Assembly (NCBI RefSeq): GCF_002909445.1
Contig: NZ_PPXC01000017.1
Coordinates: 1-64,000, forward strand
Reading direction: 5' to 3'
DNA length: 64,000 bases
DNA from: Arthrobacter glacialis
Lineage (GTDB): Bacteria; Actinomycetota; Actinomycetes; Actinomycetales; Micrococcaceae
Below are positions 1-8,527 of this stretch, in pieces. Position 1 is the first letter of the stretch. Each line of letters starts with the position of its first letter. Made by a program: the position numbers and the translations under genes. The notes below the pieces were generated by a model, which had not been told where the DNA came from, searched no databases, and worked only from the letters and a program-made list of their open reading frames with translations.

Positions 1-1
1 C

Positions 2-73
2 AAGCTCACCAACCCCGCGTCCAGCCGCCGGGAACACCTCATCCTCAGATACCTCAAACGCCACCCACGCTGA
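2..73 (+). CDS. C-terminal fragment of an unidentified protein (cut by window start)
   Basis: An open frame enters from the left edge and ends at TGA 71-73, giving the basic tail RREHLILRYLKRHPR. Only about 23 codons are visible, so the family cannot be named. The very Arg/His/Lys-rich end would fit a nucleic-acid-binding or transposase-like protein, but this is a guess. A long bidirectional terminator follows about 65 bases downstream, which fits a real gene end. The 170 bases between this stop and the end of the htaA gene hold nothing else recognisable. Confidence 0.35.
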   Translation, partial: KLTNPASSRREHLILRYLKRHPR

Positions 74-136
74 CAGCTCTATTGACACGTGAGGCGGCCC
101 ATCAACCAGGAAAACAGAAAGCGCCATGTAGATGCC

Positions 137-192
137 ATGAAAAAGGCTGGGGCGGGTTCTGCACTTGCAGAACCCGCCCCAGCCTTTTTCAT
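137..192. terminator. Strong bidirectional rho-independent terminator
   Basis: A 26-base arm (137-162) is perfectly complementary to 167-192 around the 4-base loop ACTT. The GC-rich core is flanked by AAAAA on the left and TTTTT on the right, so it has a U-tract on both strands. It lies between the gene entering from the left and the end of htaA on the minus strand, and can terminate both. Confidence 0.93.
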
Positions 193-246
193 CTCAGCCA
201 GCCACCGGGCTATTCAGCTCAGGTTGAGCCTCAACTGCGCACCTTA

Positions 247-3200
247 CTAGCGACGGCGTCGCACCAGGCGGTTGCTGGTGATGGCACCGGCACCCAGCAG
301 CAGGACCATGAGCGCTGCGATGACCGAAGCATCCAACCCCATGGCACCTGTCTTGGCGAGTGTTCCACTTCCGGCAACACTGCCAGCCACAGCCACAGAG
401 TTACTGCCAGCGGTAGCACCTTCTGCGCAGCCCAATTCAAAGGCCACCGTATCCAGCGCCTCTCCGGCAGCGTAGAAATCGGCAAACGGCGCAACGCCAC
501 TGGCGGCCAGGACAGCCTTGGCGCCGGAGGCTGAGTAGACCGTGCCGGCCGTGTTGAGGCCCGACGTGGAGAGGTCAAGCGTGGCCAGGACCACGCCGTC
601 GTACTTGGTGTCGACACCGGGCTTGGCGCCAGCCGTGGCGGACTCCAGTGAACGGCTAACAACGTTGGCCTTGAGTGTTCCACTATTGCCATCCATGACC
701 AGCGTGACGTTGTTGATGGTCACCGAGAGGACGGCGCCGGAACCGTAGTCATGGCCCTGGAATCGCGCCTCACCGTTGAACGCCACGGAACCGGTGCGCT
801 TGGCTGGTTCAATGGTTCCCTTGCCCTTTGTGAAGGTGAAGACGGAATCCGCGCCAACCGTCGCACCGTTGAAGGTGATGTTGCCCTTGGCGATGTTGCC
901 GGTGATGTACTTGCGGAAGGACTCCTTCACTCCCCAGGACAGCGTGCCGTCAACAACCGTGCCGTTGGTGCATTTGGCATCGGCGGTGGACTTCGTCGTC
1001 GGGCCCGTGGTTCCAGGCACTGCGGGCTTGGGCGTCACCGGGCCCACCACGGGTGCAGTGATCTGCAATTGCGCCGAAGCGCTTTGCACACCGGGAACCT
1101 CCACCGCAAGGAACTGCGCAGGAGCGGTTGCCGTTGTGGTCAGGGTGTACGTGCCGGCTTTTTGTGAAGCCGGGACAGCCCAATTCACGGAGAATGTTCC
1201 GTCAGCAGCCACCGTCAGCGGAACGGCAGGGGCACTGCCTTGAACCTCAAAACTCAGCGAGTCAAGAGGGGTGTTTGCCGGGTAGAAATCAGCAAAAGCA
1301 GGAACGCCGGCTGCCGTCAAGATTGAGGGCAGGTTCTTGCCTGCCAAGCTTGAAGCATCCGCCGTGACTGCCGCGGTGTCAATGGTGGCCAGGGCAACGC
1401 CGGGGTAGCTCCTGGGGGCGCCTTCCAGGGACTTGCTGGTCATGTCGGCTACGAGCTGCTTGTTGTTCACATCAACACGAATGTTGCTGATATTCACCTG
1501 GAGCGCGCCGTCGTGGCCCGTCATGGAGACGGTACCGCCGAACGCGGCAAGCTTGGTGGTTGCATTGAAGCTGGCTGCGGGGAAGTGGAAGCTGCCATCA
1601 GCGTTTACCGTGGCGCCTTCGCTGGGCGTGATTTCGCCCTTGGCGATGGACCCCTGGACGTAGTTGCGGAAGGTCTCCTTCAGACCCCAATCCAGACCAC
1701 CCGTTGCCCCCGTGGAGGGTGCCCCAATTTCCAGAGCCTCACCTCCCAGGTCAAAGGTCAGTGCGCTGCCTGGCGCGAAGTTGGCGCCCGTCAAGGCCAA
1801 GCTCTTGCCTGCCTCAACGCTCATGGCACCGAGATTCAGAACAGGCTTCACGTCCGGAACTTCAGGCTCGGTAATGACCGGAGCCGACGGATCAGCCCAT
1901 GCGAGTTCCACAAATGCATCCTGGGTGCGGTCGGATGAGTAGTCATGGTCCTTGTTGTCTTCGTCGCGGGGCGAATTGAAGGTGGCAACAAAGAGCTTGT
2001 TGGCAACGGCTGTGTAGCCGCCGTTCTCAAAAACAGTTGTCACGGAGAACTCAATTGGACCAAAGGCACCCAAGCCATCTGTTGTTACCAACTGGGCGCG
2101 TTCATAGACGGCGGGCCGGCTTTCGCCTCCCGGTCCTTGTGCCACCTCGGCAACGTAGACGGCACGATTGGCGGCGTATCCGGTGCCGGAAACCATAACC
2201 TTGCTGTCATGCTTCAGACCGGTTGCGGGCTCAACTTTCAGCACAGGCTTAGTGGCCGGCACCTCAGGCGTGCCCACGGTTACGGGTGCGTAGAGTTCCT
2301 GCGCAGCATTCGTCGTGCCACCGGCAGCATAGGTGTAAACACCAAAGTTGCCAGCCTCGGGCCACGCAACATCAACACCGGCAGTGACCTTCTTCTTCAC
2401 CGTCAACGTCGCCGTGAACGAACCATCCGCAGCAACCTCAACCCACTGACCCCGCACAGCACCCTGATACGCCGCCGGAACAGCATCCAAAGCAGCCTGG
2501 CTCATCGCCCACAACTGATCCCCCACCACACGCGTGCCAGCAGCAGCACCCACCGAGGGACGCCACGCATCAGCAAACTTGCCAAACACCACATACGTGC
2601 CAGCAGGCTTACCCGTAGCAATCGGCGGACGCGAACCAGCCGGAGCAACATTGCCCGCAGGATCAAAGCCAGTTCCCTTAACAACAATCTTCGTACCCTC
2701 AGCCACCGGACCCGCCAACGGCGTCACACCATCAACAGCAAACACCTTCACCGCAGGCACAAACACAGGAGCAGGCGTGCCGACGGTTACGGGTGCGTAG
2801 AGTTCCTGCGCAGCATTCGTCGTGCCACCGGCAGCATAGGTGTAAACACCAAAGTTGCCAGCCTCGGGCCACGCAACATCAACACCGGCAGTGACCTTCT
2901 TCTTCACCGTCAACGTCGCCGTGAACGAACCATCCGCAGCAACCTCAACCCACTGACCCCGCACAGCACCCTGATACGCCGCCGGAACAGCATCCAAAGC
3001 AGCCTGGCTCATCGCCCACAACTGATCCCCCACCACACGCGTGCCAGCAGCAGCACCCACCGAGGGACGCCACGCATCAGCAAACTTGCCAAACACCACA
3101 TACGTGCCAGCAGGCTTACCCGTAGCAATCGGCGGACGCGAACCAGCCGGAGCAACATTGCCCGCAGGATCAAAGCCAGTTCCCTTAACAACAATCTTCG

Positions 3201-4173
3201 TACCCTCAGCCACCGGACCCGCCAACGGCGTCACACCATCAACAGCAAACACCTTCACCGCAGGCACAAACACAGGTTCCGGGACCACAACTTCAGTCAC
3301 CGTCAACGCGGCGGCTGCGGAATAAACCACTCCTCCTGCGTTGGTGAATGCTGCACGGTAATTCTTGCCGTTGTCGGCAACAGTGGCCGGAACGCTCAAG
3401 GTATCTGCGGTTGCGCCGTCAATGTTTGTCCACACGTCCGTGCCCGGCGCATTGACCTGCCACTGCACTGAATCGTGCCCCGTGGCGGCTGCACTGAACG
3501 TGGCAGTCGAACCGTTTTCCACGCTCTGCGCAACTGGCGACGCTGTCACAACGGGTGCCGCAACAGGTACCGTATAAGAAAGTGAAAAGGTCACGGGGTC
3601 GAAGGCATCGCGCTCCGCATAAAAGTTGGCAAACGCCGGAACTCCTGCGCCCGTCAGCGCCGTGGGCAGCGCGCTTCCGCTGAAGTTTCCTTCGCTTGCA
3701 ACCGCGCCGGCGCCCACGGTGGCGAGATCGGCGTCGTCGTACGTCACCATGCCCTCGCCGCTGAGGGCCTTGCTGACAACATCGGCAACGAGGGTCCCGC
3801 GCGTCAGGTCGAGGCGAATATCAGTGATGTTGACGGACAGTTGCCCCTCATGCCCTGCAAAGTTCACCGAACCGCCAAAGCTCAAGAGCTTGGCGGCCGG
3901 GTCAACTGCTGCTGCGGGGAACTTGAAGGTCCCGTCGGCGTTCTTAATGGCACCACCGGCCACCGTGACAGTTCCCTTGGCGAAGGGCATTTGCAGGTAG
4001 TTGCGGAAGGATGCTTTCACTCCCCAGTCAAGGCTGCCAGCGGTGACTATTGGCGCAGCTGGCGCAGCCGAGGCCGCCGGAGCTGTGGCGGCAAAGGCGC
4101 CACCTGTCATGGCGAGTGCTGCCACTACAGCCAACGGGCGGCGCCACCAGCGTCCGCGTTGAAGTGATGTCAT
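247..4173 (-). CDS. htaA: Wall-anchored haem-binding protein with three HtaA domains
   Basis: A surface protein of 1308 residues expected to capture haem or haemoglobin and pass haem to HmuT. The start at 4173 was chosen for its AGAGGA site six bases upstream and for the signal peptide directly after it (MTSLQRGRWWRRP, then a hydrophobic stretch ending in ASA). Three HtaA domains lie near residues 45-200, 825-980 and 1075-1230. Each opens with a LDWG/LSWG-V/L-K-SFR-Y block and has a later G-H-(D/E) motif. Conserved Tyr and His residues at such places bind haem in corynebacterial HtaA. Between the first two domains lie an Ig-like domain (about 205-295) and two identical 169-residue modules (about 300-637). 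The C-terminus has LAKTG, a membrane span and RRRR, a sortase E-type signal. It is the second gene of an operon, 47 bases after the neocarzinostatin-like gene. The HtaA assignment is firm; haem binding is inferred from the family. Confidence 0.93.
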   Translation of the reverse strand: MTSLQRGRWWRRPLAVVAALAMTGGAFAATAPAASAAPAAPIVTAGSLDWGVKASFRNYLQMPFAKGTVTVAGGAIKNADGTFKFPAAAVDPAAKLLSFGGSVNFAGHEGQLSVNITDIRLDLTRGTLVADVVSKALSGEGMVTYDDADLATVGAGAVASEGNFSGSALPTALTGAGVPAFANFYAERDAFDPVTFSLSYTVPVAAPVVTASPVAQSVENGSTATFSAAATGHDSVQWQVNAPGTDVWTNIDGATADTLSVPATVADNGKNYRAAFTNAGGVVYSAAAALTVTEVVVPEPVFVPAVKVFAVDGVTPLAGPVAEGTKIVVKGTGFDPAGNVAPAGSRPPIATGKPAGTYVVFGKFADAWRPSVGAAAGTRVVGDQLWAMSQAALDAVPAAYQGAVRGQWVEVAADGSFTATLTVKKKVTAGVDVAWPEAGNFGVYTYAAGGTTNAAQELYAPVTVGTPAPVFVPAVKVFAVDGVTPLAGPVAEGTKIVVKGTGFDPAGNVAPAGSRPPIATGKPAGTYVVFGKFADAWRPSVGAAAGTRVVGDQLWAMSQAALDAVPAAYQGAVRGQWVEVAADGSFTATLTVKKKVTAGVDVAWPEAGNFGVYTYAAGGTTNAAQELYAPVTVGTPEVPATKPVLKVEPATGLKHDSKVMVSGTGYAANRAVYVAEVAQGPGGESRPAVYERAQLVTTDGLGAFGPIEFSVTTVFENGGYTAVANKLFVATFNSPRDEDNKDHDYSSDRTQDAFVELAWADPSAPVITEPEVPDVKPVLNLGAMSVEAGKSLALTGANFAPGSALTFDLGGEALEIGAPSTGATGGLDWGLKETFRNYVQGSIAKGEITPSEGATVNADGSFHFPAASFNATTKLAAFGGTVSMTGHDGALQVNISNIRVDVNNKQLVADMTSKSLEGAPRSYPGVALATIDTAAVTADASSLAGKNLPSILTAAGVPAFADFYPANTPLDSLSFEVQGSAPAVPLTVAADGTFSVNWAVPASQKAGTYTLTTTATAPAQFLAVEVPGVQSASAQLQITAPVVGPVTPKPAVPGTTGPTTKSTADAKCTNGTVVDGTLSWGVKESFRKYITGNIAKGNITFNGATVGADSVFTFTKGKGTIEPAKRTGSVAFNGEARFQGHDYGSGAVLSVTINNVTLVMDGNSGTLKANVVSRSLESATAGAKPGVDTKYDGVVLATLDLSTSGLNTAGTVYSASGAKAVLAASGVAPFADFYAAGEALDTVAFELGCAEGATAGSNSVAVAGSVAGSGTLAKTGAMGLDASVIAALMVLLLGAGAITSNRLVRRRR
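2276..3276. repeat. Two tandem identical in-frame repeats (507-bp period) inside htaA
   Basis: Copy 1 (2276-2769) and copy 2 (2783-3276) read as identical for 494 bases, with a 507-base period (169 codons) and one difference just outside (C 2275 against G 2782). Read on the minus strand, the repeat uses many T- and G-ending codons (GTT, GAT, GCT, GGT, TTG) compared with the C-rich third positions of much of the rest of the gene. This suggests a separate origin and a recent duplication or gene conversion. Confidence 0.95.
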
Positions 4174-4220
4174 GGTGTTCCTCTGTAGTCGGGGAGAAAG
4201 GTGCACGCTGGCGGGGCGGG

Positions 4221-4955
4221 TCATTTGGAACCTCGACGGCGCTTGTTAAATACCACTGCACCGGCACCCAGGCCGAGTAGGACGGCGCCACCGGCCACCA
4301 CGTAGCCCGTTGTGGCGCCGGTTTTAGCCAGGGCACCCTTGGCGTCACTCTTTGTGTCGCTGGCGGCGGGTTCCTGCGCCACTGTGCCAAAGCTGATGGG
4401 AATTGCGACGTCGGCTGTCCGGTCTGCACTGCGCGTGTGGTCGGCGCGGGTGACAATGACACAACCGTTGGGGGCCTTGGCCGGGTCCTCGCAATTGGTC
4501 AGCGCGTCAGCCGCGGACACGGCGAGGGCTACCGAGAAGGAACCCTTGCCGCCGGCCTGGGCGAACGGCTGGGCCAACCCTTGGCCATAGGCAGGCGGGT
4601 TGGAAGAGATCCACACTGAACTTCCCGAGCCCCCAGTGGTGTCAACGCCGCCAAGGCAGGGCGTTGCCACCGCGCCGGGGCCATTGTTGACGCAGATACC
4701 AAGGTAGATGCCCTTGCTCAGGTCAAATCCAGCACCGCTGACTTGCACGGAATCTCCCGCGGCAGCCAGGCCCGTGGCACGGTCCACGGTGAGGGTTTGC
4801 CCGCTCGGCCCGCTGCCCGACGCGGCAAGCGCACCGGCACCCGTTGCCAGGGCCAGCCCACCCGCCAGGGAAATGGCTGCGGCTGTTCGCGCTAAGCGCG
4901 CGCCACCTCTCACATGTGACACCTTGGCTGCGTTGCAGCTGGCGATTCCCTTCAT
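4221..4955 (-). CDS. Wall-anchored neocarzinostatin-like protein of the haem locus
   Basis: A secreted 244-residue protein. The start at 4955 is set by AAGGAGG four bases upstream and by the signal peptide that follows (basic n-region to residue 25, hydrophobic stretch ending ALAAS). The mature part has the pattern VQVSGAGFDLSKGIYLGICV, then a PCLGG segment and a VWISSNPPAYG segment, which resembles the actinobacterial neocarzinostatin-like immunoglobulin fold. LAKTG, a hydrophobic span and KRRR end the protein, so it should be attached by a class E sortase. It is the first gene of the operon with htaA, and the divergent iron-box promoter lies upstream. Proteins of this kind accompany HtaA in actinobacterial haem loci. 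Haem relay is inferred from context only, as no ligand residue can be pointed to. Confidence 0.82.
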   Translation of the reverse strand: MKGIASCNAAKVSHVRGGARLARTAAAISLAGGLALATGAGALAASGSGPSGQTLTVDRATGLAAAGDSVQVSGAGFDLSKGIYLGICVNNGPGAVATPCLGGVDTTGGSGSSVWISSNPPAYGQGLAQPFAQAGGKGSFSVALAVSAADALTNCEDPAKAPNGCVIVTRADHTRSADRTADVAIPISFGTVAQEPAASDTKSDAKGALAKTGATTGYVVAGGAVLLGLGAGAVVFNKRRRGSK

Positions 4956-5127
4956 GATCCTCCTTGTAGTTGGCGGCCGCACGCAAGCAGCACACCACCC
5001 CAACGCAGGCCACTTTTGACCTACGCAAATCCTCGATTTGTGCACTTTCCTGTGCGGAAATTCTGCTCAAAACCGAGCTTTGCAGCAACCTTCACGGCCG
5101 GCATGATTACGCAAGATTAATTTGAGC

Positions 5128-5161
5128 TAAACATAACCTAACCTAGGGTAGGCTTACTTAA
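5128..5161. promoter_or_regulatory. DtxR/IdeR-type iron boxes between htaA operon and hmuTUV
   Basis: CTAGGGTAGGCTTACTTAA at 5143-5161 matches 16 of 19 positions of the iron-box consensus TWAGGTWAGSCTWACCTWA. A weaker overlapping box (14 of 19, minus strand) covers 5128-5146, with its centre 15 bases away. They sit in the shared intergenic region, where a DtxR/IdeR dimer pair could repress both directions when iron is sufficient. DtxR control of htaA and hmu genes is known in Corynebacterium; here it is inferred from the site. Confidence 0.82.
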
Positions 5162-5233
5162 GAAACGCGATGGTTATTGTGTTACTCCTCGTACCGTCAG
5201 CTAGACCACTGCCTGCTTCTCACTGGGGAATCC

Positions 5234-6439
5234 ATGAATTTTGTTGTGCCGCAATCACCAGCGCCCGCCAGTCGTTTTGGCCACAGAAAAAGGGCAGCTG
5301 CACTGCTGGCATCCGTGACGGCAGCGGCTTGGCTTGTCAGCGGCTGCGCCCCGACCGCTCCCGGATCAGGCGATGTGACATCGGTGCAGACGTCAGCCGC
5401 ACAACCTGCGGACCCGGTTGCCGCCTGCACCGAAGGAACCGCCGGGAAGCTTCCCTTGCCTGCCGACTGGCAGGCTCCCGGCACTGCGGCCGGCACCAAA
5501 AAGGCAGGCAACACGGCGCCAACTGGCCCACAGACCGCCAATACGGCCGCCATCACCCTGCCCATCGTGGCCGCCAAACCCGTTCCGGCGCTTCCCACCA
5601 CCGTGACCTCCTGTGATCAGGCGGAGGTGGAAGTAACCGATGTGAGCCGCATTGTCACCATCGACTTGAACGGCACGTTGACGGAGATTGTCCATGGCCT
5701 GGGCTTGGGCGCAAACGTTGTCGGCCGGGACCGTGCAGCAGATTTCCCGCAGGCAGCCAACGCCACAGTAGTGACCCCCACGGGACACGACCTCAATGCT
5801 GAAGCCATCACAGCCCTGAACCCCAGTGTGGTCCTCACCGACACCACCATTGGCCCCTTGGAAGTTCAGGAGCAGCTGCGGGCTGTGGGGATACCCGTTA
5901 TTTTCTTTGACCCCTCCCGCACGCTGCCCGGGATCAACCACCAGATTAACGCCGTGGCAGCCGCGCTTGGCGTGCCTGCGGCCGGGGTTGAACTGAACAA
6001 GCTGGTGGGCGCCGACATGGTTGCCGCGCTCTCCATGGTTCCCGAGGACTCCACACCAACGCGCGTGGCCTTCCTCTACGTCCGTGGCACCGCCGGGGTG
6101 TACTTGATGGCAGGCCCCGGCTCCGGCGCTGATGACATGATCAAGGCGGTGGGGGCCACGGATGTCGGCACCGAAATCGGCCTGAAAATGCCGTTCACCC
6201 AATTGACGTCCGAGGCCTTGATCAAGGCAGCTCCTGACGCACTGCTGCTCATGACCGGAGGCTTGGAAAGCGTTGGTGGGGTGGATGGCTTGGTCAAGAT
6301 TCAAGGCATCGCCCAAACCCCTGCCGGCACCAACAGGCGGGTCATTGACGTGGCTGATGGGACCTTGCTCAGCTTCGGCCCACGCACGGGCCAGATCATC
6401 AAGGCCCTGTCCCTTGCCGTTCACGGGGCGCCGGAATGA
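5234..6439 (+). CDS. hmuT: Haem ABC transporter substrate-binding lipoprotein
   Basis: A lipoprotein of 401 residues that would receive haem from the surface proteins and deliver it to HmuUV. The start at 5234 was chosen because GGGGAA lies just upstream and the following residues form a signal peptide with lipobox LVSGC (Cys38). An unusually long Ala/Thr/Pro-rich spacer (about residues 40-135) separates the lipid anchor from the class III periplasmic-binding fold, which starts around RIVTIDLNGTLTEIV. The gene overlaps hmuU by ATGA, so hmuTUV are one translationally coupled operon below the iron box. The binding-protein family is certain. The haem substrate rests on the HtaA and haem-oxygenase neighbours; a siderophore is the alternative. 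Confidence 0.9.
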   Translation: MNFVVPQSPAPASRFGHRKRAAALLASVTAAAWLVSGCAPTAPGSGDVTSVQTSAAQPADPVAACTEGTAGKLPLPADWQAPGTAAGTKKAGNTAPTGPQTANTAAITLPIVAAKPVPALPTTVTSCDQAEVEVTDVSRIVTIDLNGTLTEIVHGLGLGANVVGRDRAADFPQAANATVVTPTGHDLNAEAITALNPSVVLTDTTIGPLEVQEQLRAVGIPVIFFDPSRTLPGINHQINAVAAALGVPAAGVELNKLVGADMVAALSMVPEDSTPTRVAFLYVRGTAGVYLMAGPGSGADDMIKAVGATDVGTEIGLKMPFTQLTSEALIKAAPDALLLMTGGLESVGGVDGLVKIQGIAQTPAGTNRRVIDVADGTLLSFGPRTGQIIKALSLAVHGAPE

Positions 6440-7623
6440 CAGCCACCATCCCCTCCGAAGCCGTCACCTCAGCCGAGGAAGCCGAGGAATCCAAGGAATC
6501 GGCGGCCGCAGCAAAAACCGGGCAGGCTAAAACTAAACGCACGGCAAAGGACCGCCTGATTCTGGGCATCCTGGCAGCGGCACTGGCGGTCACCGCATTG
6601 GTCGCCGCCGGCACCGGACAGCTGCACATTGCCCCCGTGGAAGTTATTGGCAGCATCATCCACGGTTTTAACAACTGGCTGCAAGGCTGGCTTGACTACT
6701 TCGGCACCGGCTGGAACGCACCGTTTGGCTCGGCGCCGCTGCCCGAACATGCCAGGGGCTATGAGACCCTGTGGTCTGTGCGCTTCCCGCGCGTGGTGCT
6801 GGCCATGATAGTTGGCGCAGCATTGGCCTGCGCCGGCACCGTCATGCAGGGCGTCTTTGGCAACCCGCTGGCAGAACCGGCCGTGGTGGGTGTTTCCTCG
6901 GGCGCCGCCGTGGGCGCCAGCACAGCCATTGTGACGGGCCTGGCCACGCAGGGCAATTGGGTTGTGGCCATCTGCGCCTTCCTCGGCGGGCTCATCACAA
7001 CACTGCTGGTGTACAGCCTCTCGCGCAGCAAGGGCCGCACGGAAGTAGTCACCTTGGTGCTGACAGGCATTGCCGTGAACGCGTTCACTTTCGCCATGAT
7101 TGCCTTTTACACTTACGTCGCCGATCCCAACGCCCGCGAACAGTTGATTTTCTGGCAGCTTGGCAGCCTCAATGGGGCAAGCTGGCTCAGCGTAGCCTCC
7201 GTGCTTCCTCTGCTGCTGGCGGGACTGTTCATGGCTTTCATGGCTGCCGGAAAATTGGACCTGCTGGCCCTGGGCGAACGGTCCGCCCGGCATTTGGGTG
7301 TCAATGTGGAGCGGCTGCGCATGACCATGATCGTCACCGTGGCCCTGCTGGTGGGGGCGGGCGTGGCCTTCACCGGCATCGTGAGCTTTGTGGGCCTGGT
7401 GGTCCCCCACCTGATCCGCATCATTGCAGGCCCCGGACACAAGCTGCTACTCCCGGCCAGCGCACTGGGCGGCGCCCTTTTGGTCCTGCTGGCCGACCTT
7501 GGCGCCCGCACCCTGGTCACCTATTCCGACCTGCCATTAGGCATGCTGACAGCCCTGATTGGCGGCCCGTTCTTCTTCTGGCTGCTGCGCCGGACCCGCA
7601 ATGAACAAGGAGGCTGGGCGTGA
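6436..7623 (+). CDS. hmuU: Haem ABC transporter permease (FecCD/BtuC family)
   Basis: A membrane permease of 395 residues with an extended charged N-terminus (about 35 residues rich in Glu, Ala and Lys) and about ten hydrophobic segments. Family signatures are visible: an RFPRVVLAMIVGAALACAG block, then GNPLAEPAVVGVSSGA, and a cytoplasmic coupling region near GVAFTGIVSFVGLVVPHLIR. A long loop (about residues 70-110) after the first span is common in the HmuU/BhuU subgroup. Its start overlaps the hmuT stop (ATGA) and its stop overlaps the hmuV start (GTGA), so the three products are expected in stoichiometric coupling. Confidence 0.93.
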   Translation: MTATIPSEAVTSAEEAEESKESAAAAKTGQAKTKRTAKDRLILGILAAALAVTALVAAGTGQLHIAPVEVIGSIIHGFNNWLQGWLDYFGTGWNAPFGSAPLPEHARGYETLWSVRFPRVVLAMIVGAALACAGTVMQGVFGNPLAEPAVVGVSSGAAVGASTAIVTGLATQGNWVVAICAFLGGLITTLLVYSLSRSKGRTEVVTLVLTGIAVNAFTFAMIAFYTYVADPNAREQLIFWQLGSLNGASWLSVASVLPLLLAGLFMAFMAAGKLDLLALGERSARHLGVNVERLRMTMIVTVALLVGAGVAFTGIVSFVGLVVPHLIRIIAGPGHKLLLPASALGGALLVLLADLGARTLVTYSDLPLGMLTALIGGPFFFWLLRRTRNEQGGWA

Positions 7624-8450
7624 GCCTGCTCGATGTTTTTCGCGCCCCTCCCACGGCCGTCCCGGAGCCCTTGGCTGCTGGGCAGGAGGCCATTTCCTGC
7701 TTCGGGGCAAGTGTTGAGCTCGGCGGCCGCACGGTGTTGCACGACGTCGACCTGACCATCCTTGCGGGCGAAGTCCTGGCCTTGGTGGGCCCCAACGGCG
7801 CCGGCAAGTCCACCTTGTTGGCGGCCCTGGCCGGTGACGTCCCCCTGCGCAGTGGGGAAATCCGTCTGGCCGGGAAGCCATTGAAGCACTGGCGGGCGCA
7901 GGAATTGGCGTTGCGCCGGGCAGTGCTGCTGCAGCAGGTTCAGCTCAGCTTCCCCTTCAACGTTCTGGACGTTGTGCGGATGGGCAGGGCGCCCTGGTCC
8001 AATACTGCTGCTGCCGAGCACGACGACGAACTGGTGTCAGCCGCCATGCTCGCCACAGATGTCACGCACTTTGCGCACCGCAAGTTCTACTACCTTTCCG
8101 GCGGCGAGAAGGCCCGCGTGGCATTGGCCCGGGTACTAGCCCAGGACACTGCGGTCCTGATGCTTGATGAGCCCACGGCGGCCCTTGACTTGCGCCACCA
8201 GGAGCTCGTTTTGCAGGTGGCACGCGCCCACGCGGCTACTGGCCGGGCAGTGGTTGTAGTGCTGCACGATTTGAACTTGGCGGCCGGCTACGCGGACAAA
8301 GTGGCGGTGCTGGACCAGGGGCGCTTGGCGGCACTGGGAACCCCTGCCGAGGTGTTGACGGAGGAACTGCTCAGCCGCGTCTACCAGTACGGGATAGATG
8401 TCATGCCGCATCCCGTGAGTGGGCGCACCGTGGTTCTGCCCCGGCGCTGA
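7620..8450 (+). CDS. hmuV: Haem ABC transporter ATP-binding protein
   Basis: The ATPase of the haem importer, 276 residues. Walker A GPNGAGKS is near residue 57, the signature LSGGE near 159, Walker B VLMLDEP near 179, and the switch His in VVVLHDLNLAA follows. It begins with GTG overlapping the hmuU stop. An N-terminal extension of about 20 residues precedes the usual ABC start. No terminator is seen after it, so some read-through into the DUF2079 gene 77 bases downstream is possible. Confidence 0.93.
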   Translation: MSLLDVFRAPPTAVPEPLAAGQEAISCFGASVELGGRTVLHDVDLTILAGEVLALVGPNGAGKSTLLAALAGDVPLRSGEIRLAGKPLKHWRAQELALRRAVLLQQVQLSFPFNVLDVVRMGRAPWSNTAAAEHDDELVSAAMLATDVTHFAHRKFYYLSGGEKARVALARVLAQDTAVLMLDEPTAALDLRHQELVLQVARAHAATGRAVVVVLHDLNLAAGYADKVAVLDQGRLAALGTPAEVLTEELLSRVYQYGIDVMPHPVSGRTVVLPRR

Positions 8451-8527
8451 TGCGCAGGCAAGATCAGCAGCCGCGATGCACGGTTAACAATGCCCGGTAT
8501 CGCGCGCCCGCGGCCTAGACTTTCAGA

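Noticed and set aside
137-192. An insertion-sequence end or attachment site
   Set aside because: The stem-loop with A and T tracts on both sides is fully explained as a bidirectional terminator; no duplicated target or transposase is present.
2276-3276. Possible CRISPR or IS in the repeated DNA of htaA
   Set aside because: Only two long in-frame copies without spacers, inverted ends or a transposase.
1945-3471. 508-codon open frame on the plus strand across the htaA repeats
   Set aside because: It is antisense to htaA. Its translation is an Arg/His/Ser-rich low-complexity sequence repeated exactly because of the DNA repeat; no family is recognisable.
4174-4224. Extended N-terminus of HtaA (start at 4224)
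   Set aside because: It adds 17 residues before the signal peptide and overlaps the end of the upstream gene. AGAGGA directly before 4173 decides for the shorter form.
5393-6424. 343-codon frame antisense to hmuT
   Set aside because: No ribosome site and no recognisable motifs. It results from high GC in the third position of hmuT.
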